Positions 17,645 to 29,600 of a stretch of 64,000 nucleotides of DNA are shown here, in pieces; the stretch's first letter is position 1; each line of letters starts with the position of its first letter. The DNA comes from Opitutales bacterium (GTDB taxonomy: Bacteria > Verrucomicrobiota > Verrucomicrobiia > Opitutales > UBA2987). Location of the stretch: NCBI GenBank assembly GCA_021772515.1, contig JAJFLU010000020.1:1-64000 (forward strand), written 5' to 3'. The notes under the pieces are model-generated. The model was not told where the DNA came from, ran no database searches, and saw nothing but the letters and a program-made list of their open reading frames with translations. The position numbers and the translations under genes were made by a program.

Positions 17645-20600
17645 ATGAATTCATATTTCACCCAAAAAAGATTACCCCAGCAATGGGCAAGCCTGCAACT
17701 GGCGGCCTTAACTCTTCTCCTGGCAGTTTCCGCCCCCGCCCTGTCATTTGCAGATACACTGGCTGCCGGCAAAGACCATTCGGCATCGGTTAATACACCT
17801 GGCAGTCTTTGGCTATGGGGTAGTAATTTAAGTGGACAGCTAGCCACCGAGGACCTGATCAATCAAACAGCCCCCTTTAAAGCCAGTGCAACAGAGGACT
17901 GGAGCATGGTCACCGCCGGTAATAGCCACACCGTAGTACTGCGTGGAGATGGCACCTTATGGAGCGTCGGCAGCAACGAAAACGGACAACTCGGCCTCGG
18001 GCTTGCCGCGACCACCGTCCCTGTCGATGTGCTGACACAAATAGGGACGGATACCGATTGGACGGCTGTTTCGGCGGGTGGAAGTCATAACCTCGCCCTC
18101 AAGGCTGACGGAACCCTGTGGGCATTTGGAAGCAATACCCTTGGACAATTGGGAATCGGGACTACAGACGATATTATCACCGCACCAGTGCAGGTAAGCG
18201 CGGTAGGGGAGGTATATGCAGCAATTTCAGCGGGAGCGTTTCACTCTTTGGCGGTACGCGATAGTGGGACGCTTTGGAGTTGGGGCAGCAACCTAAACGA
18301 TGTTCTTGGAATCTCGACCGACGAATTTACCTTATTAATACCCACCCAAGTGGGAACCGGAACCGATTGGGCCTCTGTTTCAGCCGGTGGCACCCACAGT
18401 CTGGCTATTAAAACGGACGGCACTCTCTGGGGCTGGGGTCTGCACGAAGCAGGCCAGCTTGGCCTGGGGCCGCAATTAACATCGAGGCGCCGCGTGCCGG
18501 AGCAGATCGGGACAGCTACCGACTGGATCGCAATCTCCACAGGCGAGAAGCATAGCCTTGGGATAAGGGGTGCCGCGGGCGCCGGAACTCTGTGGTCATG
18601 GGGCTTAAATGCCTCCGGCCAATTGGGCCTTGGAAATACGGTTAATCGGGCCTTTCCCGATCAGGTGGGAATATTAAGCAATTGGACAAGTGTTGCTGCT
18701 GGCAAAAGCCACTCCCTGGCTGCCAATTCCAACAGCGAAGTTTTAACCGCCGGTAAAAATACCAAAGGGCAACTGGGCTCTCCGGAAACGGTTGGCACCT
18801 CAGATACGTTTGTTGGACCTATCGTATTTTTCGATGCTGGCCCCGGTGATCCAAGACCCGATTTCACCTTGAGCAATATCGCAGTTGTCAGTGATTCGCA
18901 GCAATTTACCCTCGGCCAGACGGTCAGCTATTCACTGGATTTGGTAAATATCAATATCGATGCCGACTTTGTCCCCGGTGCCAACCCGATTGAAATCCAG
19001 GTATTTCTCTCCACTGATAATGTCCTCAACCTCGGGGATGAGCTTGTCGATACGATCGAATTTTCGAGCAGTCTGGCCGGAAGCGCGAGCAGCCCCTTGA
19101 GTGATTCTTTCGTCATCAGCCAGAGTATTTTGCAGGGCAACTACTTTATCATATTTTCAGCCGATGGAAGTGATGTCCTCGAAGAAGCGAACGAAGATAA
19201 CAATATATCCGTAACCGGTAATACCTTCCAGATTTTCGGCGAACCGGATTTTGAAATCCTCAGCGTAGCCCCGATTTTTCAGGAACTGCGGCCGGGCGGC
19301 GCAATCGATTTCAATATCGATGTGCAAAATCTGGCGGGAAATTATCCTGCGGATTCCCCCGCCGTACCGATCGAAATCACACTGTCCACAGACGGAGTGT
19401 TGAACAATGCCGACGATCTCACCATCGGCACCCTGAATCTCTCGACCGGCCTGAGCTCCGGGCAGGTGAAGACGATTTCTGGATCGTTGACTTTACCCTT
19501 GGGCATACTGACCGACAATTACACCTTTATTGTAAAGGTGAACCCGGAGCTGGCCATTGAGGAAACCGATCTCGATAACAATGTATTCGTACTCGGGCAG
19601 CTTTTCCCATTTTTTCCCGATTTTACCATCACAGGAGTTGGTTTTACTTCTACCCAATTATTTCCGGGAGATACCCTCAGTTTCAACTACACGGTGCTCA
19701 ACTCTGGGGCGGCTCATCCCGCCGGTGTGGTCAATCTCGATGTCGAGTTGGTATTTTCGACCAATGATATTTTTGGCGATGGTGATGATATTGCCCTTGG
19801 GCAGACTACATTCGGTGGCGGATTGACTTTTGGAGAAGGCATTATCTCTTTTGATACCGTGGTCATACCCTCGGATGTGCCGTCCGGGCTTTATTTTGCG
19901 GGTTTCCGTGTGAACAGTGATATCAACAGCAATGCCATCGCTGAAATTTCGACCGACAACAACAACTTTGTGGACACCCGGGAGTTCCGCTTCTTTCCAG
20001 ATTTTGTGGTATCGGAAGTTTTAATACCGCCAACTGATTTTGCTCCGAATTCCGAAATAGGGTTCAAAGTTACCGCGACCAATCAAGGGGGCAATTACGC
20101 CGCCGGGGCCAATCCCCCTTTGGAAATAGCGGTGCGCCTCTCGCAGGATACTATTTTTGGCAATGACGATGATGTCGTGCTCGCTGGAGCCATCCAGAAA
20201 GCTGGCGATATTGCGGCCGGAGAATCTTTTACCGACAGCCTTGGTTATGTGGTTCCGGCATCGGTGCTTGCAGGTAATTACAGGGTGGCCGTCCGTGTGG
20301 ACTCAGGCGACGTTACCCCGGAAATCAACGATAACAACAACACCCTGTTTTCCACCGAGGTATTCGCGTTGCAGAGCGATCTTGAAGTAACAGCGCTTGA
20401 TTATGTTCCCGCGCCAGGTGGAATTAACCGTGGGGCCGATTTTGTTTTCAACGATTTGACACTCACCAACAACGGCAATTTCGACCTTCCGGCGGGAACG
20501 GTTGTCACCCTCGAAGTCAGGCTTTCCCTCGATCGGTTTTTCGGTGACCTCAATGATATCCTCCTGATCACCGATTATTCCTTGGCGCTCCCTGCGGATT

Positions 20601-23600
20601 TCCCCGCTGGCGGAACTTTGAATGTCGTAGCCCAAGGCGGTGGCGATCCATTTAGCTTTACCATTCCGACACATACTCCGACCGGAGATTTCCATGTGGC
20701 GGCGAAGGTTGATCTGGCTAACACCGTCTCCGAGGTCAATGAGGATAATAACATCTTTTTCTCCGCCCTGGATGATGTATTTGTGACGGCATCGAGTTTG
20801 GGTGAGGCTCTTGAAGACCACCTGAATCAGGGAGAGAGGCAGGGATTTTCACCTATTCTCGGGGGAACCTCCTCCTGGTATGGGCAGGATCTGAAATTCA
20901 ACCCGACTGACGGGGGAACCACCGCTGGGCAGGCCGGGCCAATTAGCAATGGAGAGGAAACATTTTTCGAATTGCAGGTAACCCTTCAGGTTGAGTCGGA
21001 AATACTCTTTTCCTGGATGGTCGATTCTGAGGCGGGATTTGATTTCCTTAGTTTCACCGTAAATGGATCGCCGAGTCCTGACATTGAACGTATTTCCGGT
21101 CAGGGCGGCGGCTGGATTGACGAACGCACAGTCCTATCCATAGGCACCCACCTTATCCGTTTTACCTATTCTAAAGATGGGTCGGCTTCTCAGGGCCTTG
21201 ATACCGGTTTCGTAGATTCGCTGGAAATAAATCCCTTTGGAGTTATTCCAGGTGTTCCGGATCTGGTTTTGGAGAACATATTTATCGACAAAACCGATTT
21301 TCAGCTTTCACCCGTCGAGGTGGTTAATTTTGAAATCACATTTCGCAATCAGGGCTCCGATTTCGCGAATGGCCCCGCACCGGTGGTTATCGAGCTTCGC
21401 CTATCCGACGACGATCAAATTTTTGATGGGAATGATACGCTTATCGGGAGGGTGATATTTGACGAAAAATTTGGCCCGGGAGTTTCCATAGTCGTCGAGG
21501 GCAGTTTCCAGATCGATCCCTCGACTCCGGTCGGCAATTTCTTTATCGGCTTCAATTTGGACCCGGATAACCAGGTAGGTGAATCCGATGAAACCAATAA
21601 TACGGGCTTTACTACCAGTTTGTTTGAGGTGCTCTCCTTCCCCGATTTGGTAGTACTCAATGCGAATATCGATTCGATAGATCCTCGACCAGGGGGCGAA
21701 GTCATCATCGAAACGATACTTGGCAACCAGGGCGATGACTTGCCCTTCGGCGCGCAAACAATCACCAGCCAGATACGATTAACTATAGATGGCACCGCTG
21801 GCAACGCGGACGATGTAATAGTCGGGACTTTCGATCTTAATGTAGGAATCGCCACCGGCACTTCGGTATCTTCCGGTCCCCTCACTTTCGTACTGCCCGA
21901 TGATATCGACTTGGGAATCTACCGGTTTGCCGTCACTGTGGACAGTACCGGAACTATCGCCGAGGACATCGAGATCAATAATACCTTCTTTACGCAACCC
22001 CTTCCTCCGGGTCCACCGCCACCTCCAGGGGTAGTATTTACATTCAGGCCAGATTTCGAATTAACTTCGGTCACGGTGCCGGACACCGAATTGCTTCCTG
22101 GTGATGTTCTCGATTTTTCATTCACAGTGCGAAACAATGCCGCCAACTTACCGGCTGGTTCGGCCAATCTGGATACAGAGATAATTCTTTCTCTGGACAA
22201 TAATTTTGGCGACCCGAGTGATGTTCCCATTACTGTCGTCACACGCACCGCAGGGATCGATTTCAATCAAACATTTACCACCAGCAATTCCGTCGTCCTG
22301 CCCACCGATATTCCACCGGGGCAATACTTTGTTGGATTCAGGGTCAATCCGGCAGGACAACCGGAAGAAATCACGGCGGATAATAATGGGCAGTTCTCCA
22401 CCATTACCTATCGTATTTTTCCTGACTTTATCATCACCGAGTTATTGATCCCCTCCTCGGCCTTTACTCCTGGTTCGGACCTTGGTTTCAAGGTAACTGG
22501 ACTTAATCGGGGAGCGATTCACGATGTGGATGTGGGCGACCCCGGACTCGTAGTCAGTCTCGTTCTGAGCCAGGATGACCAGCTCGGCAATGCCGATGAC
22601 GTGCCCCTTACGGCAGCCTCGCCGATCACCTATGAGGGTGATATTCTGAACGGAGAATCCCGCATCGGAAGCCAGGCCTACACGGTGCCTGCCGGTGTTC
22701 CCGAAGGAACCTATTTTGTGGTCGCGACGATAGACAGCGCGGGAAGTTTTTCCGAAATCAACGAATTCAATAATAGCTTCATCTCCTCGCAATCATTCAA
22801 TTTATTCAGCGATCTTGAGGTCACGACCCTATCCTCCAATGATCTTCCGGGAGCATTTGCGAGAGGCGCTGCAATCGAAATTAGCGACCTCACACTGACT
22901 AATAATTCCGACTTTTTCCTGCCCGCCGGAACCGAGGTATTTCTACAGTTACGCCTCTCGCAGGATCGAATCTTTGGTAACATTGATGACAGTGTTCTTG
23001 AAGAGCTCCTGGTATTTGCCCTGCCGATTGATTTGGGTCCAACCGGAGCTACGACCGCGACCTTGCCCGCTTTTTCGGTAACGGTGCCATCCAATACTCC
23101 GGTGGGCGATTATTTCGTCAGCGCGTTCGTCGATCCCATCTTGGCGATCAGTGAATCGGATGAGGACAATAACATTTCCTTCACGGCGCTTCCCGATGTT
23201 ACCGTTACAGGGGTTTCTCTGGCGGAAGCGCTCGAAGATCATCTGGCTCAAGGGGCTATTAATTTCGTACCAGCTATTGGTGGCGTATCTTCCTGGTTTG
23301 GTCAAACGGACGTATTTGAAACTTTGGCAGGCGCCCAGAGCGGATCGGTTGGCGATGGTGAGGAAGCCTTTTTCGAAGTCCTGGTGACCCTCGATGAAGA
23401 ATCGGATGTGAGCTTCTTCTGGAGAGTTTCTTCCGAAGCCGGGTTCGACTTCCTCCGCTTCACAATAAATGGAGATACCGTGCCCGAGGTTCTCGATATC
23501 AGTGGCGATGTTGCTGCCTTTCAGCGGGAGAGCACCCGATTGGATGCTGGCAGCTATGCGTTGCGCTGGACTTACTCGAAAGATTTTGCTCTGGAGGCTG

Positions 23601-26600
23601 GCGCGGACACTGGTTGGGTTGATACCCTGACTATCGCGCCGGTTGCGATACCAGATGACCCACCGGATCTAGCCGTTACTCAATTGACCATTGACAAGCC
23701 CGATTTGAAGCTCTCTCCCATCGAGCCGGTTAACTTTCTGGTCACGATTACCAATGTTGGGACAGAAGATTTTGTGCCCCAGCCTGCGGCCGATCCGGTA
23801 TTTGTGGATCTGCGACTTTCCCCCGACCTCGTCTTTGAAAATCCCGCTGCCGCTCTGTTGGCGACAGTTCAATTCTCCGGAATTCTGGGAGTCGGTGAAA
23901 GTGTGGATATCAGCGGCAGTTTTACAATCGATGGCGGCACGGTCCCCGCCTTCTATCGGGTGGGAGCGCGTGTTGACCCCGCCGATGCGGTTGAAGAGGC
24001 TGATGAAACGATCAACAATACGCTCTTTGCGGCGGGCAGTTTTCAGGCTCTCGGGTTTCCAGATCTCGCGGTGGGTTCTGCCACCATATCGGTGCCATTG
24101 GCCCGCCCGGGACAGACGGCTGTTATCGACATCAATCTACGGAATTTTGGTGATGATTTACCCGACAGCGCGACACCGGTGGAAGTAGAGGTTTTTCTGA
24201 CCCGAAATTCCACATTTGGCGATGGTGACGATGTATTTGTTGGCTCCTCGACCCTCGGTGTCGGTATCGATGCCGGTGGAGCGTTGGTCTTGACCGGGCA
24301 GATATTTACCATCCCGGACAGTTTGGAGCAGGGCGATTATGTATTCATGTTCCGAATCGACCCCGAAAATACGGTTACCGAGCAGGATGAGACCAACAAT
24401 TTACTCATCATTGATTTTGCGACCCCGGCCAATGTGGTGACGTTCGATCCCGACTTCCTAATTGAGAATGTTACAATCGTACCGCCTGACCCGATACTAC
24501 CCCAAGCGGAAATTACTCTCAGTTTCGATGTTTCCAATCTCGGCGCCAATTATTCCGATTTGGGCGGCGGATTCCCAATCGAGGTTGATGTGGCGCTCTC
24601 CATCGATACTACTTTCGGAAATGGGGACGATATTGCGCTCGGCTCCGTCACGGTGGGAACCTCTCTAAATTTTGGCGGCGCTTTGTCTGTAATCGACGAG
24701 CTTGCGCAGATACCATCGCCAATCGATTCAGATAGTTATTCCGTCGTATTCAGGGTGAATCCGGCAGGCACTATTGCGGAGGCCGATACCGCCAACAACG
24801 ACTTTATCAGTGTCGATCCGATCCGAATCGATCCCGATTTCACGATCACAAATCTCGATTTGCCCAATGGCGATCTGATTCCGGGCGCGACCTCCGGGTT
24901 TAAGGTTACGGCGGCCAATCTTGGGGCCAATTATCAGGGAGTGGATCCCGTTACCGTGCAGTTGGTGCTCACGACCGACAATGTCATTGGCAATGGCGAT
25001 GACCATGTGCTCGGGACCGGAAACGATTTTGCCTTCCCATCGCCAATCTTGTCGGGCGACACCCCGAGCGACAGCCAGAGTCTTGCCATCCCCGATCCCA
25101 TATTATCAGGCACCTATGTGGTGGCCGCCCGAATCGACCCCGGCAATTTAGTGGGTGAAACGGATGAAGCCAACAATACCATTTTCTCGATCCGAACCTT
25201 CGATCTATTGACGGACTTGCAGGTGGCGCCGATTGTCAGCGGTGTGGACTATGATCCCGATGATGACGGGGACGATGACTACACGAGAGGCGAAGAGATC
25301 GTCATCGATAATATCACTATTCAGAATACGAGTCGTTTTGATGCGCCGGCTGGAACAGCGATTCAAATACGCCTCTCCAAAGATCGCATCTTTGGCAATC
25401 TCGACGATGCTGTAATAGTATCCGAAATCGTTATCCCTCAGGTTCTCGGTGCTCTTGGTTCCGGGACCGATTCCTTTTCCCTTGACCCCGATTCCATCGC
25501 ATTCGTGCCGGATAATACCCCGGCGGGTGATTATTTTCTAGCTATCCGTGTTGATTTCAACAGCGAAATACCTGAAATCGATGAGACCAACAACACCCTG
25601 TTCTCAGATTTGGCCGACATCACAATCCTTGGTACCGATGGCGCATCGGCCGGGTTGGCGGAGGCTCTGGAAGACCATGGCCCAGCCAATCCACTAGGAA
25701 TATCTGTTGCCCTGGGCGGAGTATCCTCCTGGTTTGCCCAAACTGCGGAGTTTGAAGGTGGCACAGCAGCAGGCCAGAGTGGCCCGGTTGGCGATGGCGA
25801 AGAATCATTCTTCGAAATGTCGGTATTTCAGGATGAACGCTTTGAACTGAGCTTTTTCTGGAAAGTTTCCTCTGAAGACGGCTTTGATTTCCTCGTGTTT
25901 AGCATTAACGGGGAAGAGATAGAAAAAATTTCCGGCGCTCCGGCCACATTCGTGGAAGTGATTGAAGTGTTGGATCCGGGAAGTTACACCTTCCGCTGGT
26001 CCTATAATAAAGACGGTAATACCAGTAAATTGAGCGACGCTGGCTGGGTTGATACCATTGAAATAAATGCCGCCTCCGCCACAACATTGCAGGATCCTGA
26101 TTTTGTGATATCATCGGCAGATTTTCAGCCGGGGACATTTGTGGTCCAGCGGGATAGTTTCGATTTCAATGCCATCGGGATCAATATCGGGGGCGACCTA
26201 CTGCCAATTCCGACGGATGTTTTGGAGGTCGAGGCCGTTTTGACCATCGACCAGGAAATTGGTAACGGAGATGATATATTGTTGGGCTCATTCCTGATCG
26301 CCGAACCCTTGGATGAGAGCAACCAGTTTGTTTACCGGAACATCACGCCAATTCCCGAAACGAATCGGGCTGGCATCATAATTCCGTCAACCGCCAATTA
26401 TTTCCTTGGATTGAGGATCGATCCACCGACCACGGGCAATCCAACAGGCAATTTTACTGAACTCAATGAGAACAACAATATCCTCATTTCCGACGAGGCA
26501 AATATAGTTGTGGAGACCCGACCCGATATCGACCTGGATAACTTCACCTATACAAACGGAAGCTTCGCTTTTGGTGAAAGCATCCTGCTGTCCTTCGACC

Positions 26601-29600
26601 TGATCAACGACGGGCTGCAAGCGATACCCAGTGTTCTCGATGGAGGCGAAGCGGTGCAAATGCGTGTTGTATTGAACAACAATGAATTCACTTCTTTTGA
26701 TTACACTGAGGGGCTTGCCATAGGGGAGCGCAGGTTTATTCAGCTTTCCATCACGGTGCAGGATGATTTTCCAATTTCGACGGTCTGTGGAAATGTAAAC
26801 GTGATCGCCGACACCACCGGAGTGGTGGATGAGTCGAACGAGGATAATAATTCCACCTTCAATACCAATCTGGATGTATTCGTAAACGGAATCGATCTCG
26901 GTGAGTCCATCGATGCGCCGCAGTTGCGATGGGTGCGCGAGGGAGCCGCCTGTGCGCCTTGGGTGGGTCAAAACGAAGAGACACTCGACGGAGTGGACGC
27001 CGCCAAATCTCCGACAACTCTGATAGAGGGCCAATCTGCCAGTATTTCCAGCACGGTATTCATCGATAAACCGACATTTGTCAGCTTTGCCTACATGGGA
27101 TCGCCAGTAATTCAGATAAAGCAGGGCGATACCATAATCCGCCTGGCCAAGCTCGCAGCGCCCACGGGCACAGGAATTTGGAGTGGTTTCCAGGTGCAGC
27201 TTGACCCCGGTGAGTTTTATACATTCACGTTCTTCTCTGGAACTATTATCCTTGGTGCCGAACTGCAGGATGGCGTAGATACGGTTGCCGCCGGCACGGA
27301 GTTCGAAGCTGGCACCGGCATGTTCATCGACCTGTTCGATCTCTCATTTCCGGAAATTGCCCTGAATACGATCAATTTTGCCGATGGCTTACAGACCCTT
27401 GGCAGAGGCGACTCCATCGATCTGACCAACGCGGTTATCGAGATCGTCAATACAGGAGAAGAGGAAGTTCCGGCCAATACACCGCTGGTATTCCAGTTCC
27501 GGCTGTCTCAAAACCAGGTGTGGGGTGATGATGACGATATCCTGCTCCGCAGCAGCGCTCTCGGATTCCTGAAGGATACGCATACCATCCAGTTGGACGA
27601 TGCCCTGGTCGCCAGCGATAATCCATTGATCCCGCGGGATGTGAGTGACTTTTTCTCCCTTACGGTGTCAGATTTTACCTCTCCGGGAGATTTCTTCCTC
27701 GGCGCTTTTGTCAATTTCACGGGTATTATTAATGAGGTTGATACTACCAATAATGTGCTCTTCACAGATCAGCCGGTGGTAAGAGTAGCCGCAGGTGGCG
27801 GAGTTGTGACCTTGGATGAAGCGCTGGATCTCGATGATGTGTTGCCGCCCATCGGCCCACTGGCATCGACACGGGGTCTTGAAGTTCCCTGGTTTGGGCA
27901 GGGCACGGTAAGCAATGGCGATGGCGATGCCGCCCAAAGCCCATTTGTCGATGAAGGTAATGAAACCTCATTTGCAGTACCGATTCCAGGACCGGCGGAA
28001 GTTACCTTCTTCTGGCAATCCGATACCCTCGAGAACCTCAATAGCCTGCAACTACTCGTCGATGGGGTGCTCGAAAAACGTATTTCGGGAAATGTGGACT
28101 GGCAGCAAGAAAGCGTTGTCCTCGGGTTGGGCGATCACGTTTTAACCTGGGTTTATCAGAAAGGGAAAAACCATGAAGGGGCTGATGTTGGGTATATCGA
28201 CAATATCGTGGTCAATATTTTCGATCTCGAGGTGACGGATATTACCATAGCCGATACAACGGTGGATCGTGGTGATGCCATAGATGATTTGAGCGTGACC
28301 ATGACCAATAACGGCAATGCCGATGTTGGCGCGACCATTTTTGAAGTCAGGCTGTCTCTAAACAGTGTATTCGGCGATGCTGACGACGTGATCGTGGGAA
28401 CATTCCAATTGGCCGGTATAAATGCAGCCAGTAACGTCACATTGGTTTCGGGAACAACCCCGCTGTTCGATCTCCTGGTTCCAGCCACGGCCAATCCCGG
28501 TGCTTATACGGTGGCCGTTTTCATTGACTCGACCAATACCGTCAATGAAATCAACGAGGGGAACAATGTTGAATTTGATATCGATTTGCCACCCAACACG
28601 GTAACGATCAATCCAGCAACCACACTTTCGCTGACGCAGGCCATGGATACCACATTTACCGGGTTGGCTTCCACCCCGACCTTTACCATTGGCGGTGATG
28701 CCTCCTGGTATGGTCTCGATACAATCGTGGGGGGATTGGACGCCGCTGATAATACCCTCAATGACAATGCGGGTAAGGCTCCGAACCTGGATACTGCTGG
28801 GCAGACCGCATTTTTTGAAACCAATGTTCCGGGACCATTCCGACTGGCCTTCGACTGGAAGATCGTCTCCGCAGGGGACACGTTGAGCCTTACGATAGAT
28901 AGCGTGGAGGTGGCCTCGATTATTGGAACGGATGGTTTTGCCACGATAGACATGAACGTGCAGGCTGGATCCGCCGACCGCCTCGTTCGCTGGACCTACA
29001 CCCGCAATAACGTCGGCGACGACGACCCCGCTGAAAAGGCTTTTGTGGACAATTTGCGAATCGAAGCCCTCACGCTGCCGGACCTCATCATAACCAGCCT
29101 CAATTTTTCACCGGGAACCTTCGTAATTCAAAGAACTACCGCCTTCGATGTCACGGTGACGGGTGTTAATGCCGGTGTGCCCATGACCGATAATGCCTCC
29201 AGTTCGGGAAGCCAGCTCTTCGATGTGGAAATACGGCTTTCGACCGATAAGATTTGGGGTAATTCGGATGACATTATTTTGGGTAAATTGAACGAAATCG
29301 AACAGATTGACGACAATGGACGATTTGTTTTCACCCAGTCCTGGATTCTCTCCAACCCGTATCCAGAAGGTGATTACTTCGTTGGCGCCTTTGTCGATAG
29401 CACGGAAATTTTCGAGGAGTTTGATGAGGTGAACAATTTCTCCTTCTCCGAGAATGCTGATGTTACCCTGGACCTCCGCCCGAATCTGAGATTGCAAAAC
29501 TTGACCTATCGGACTGGCAGTTACCTAAAGAATGGCGAACTCCAACTGGATTTCGATGTAGTCAACACCGGTTTCGAGGATTTCCCCATCGGCCAGGAAT

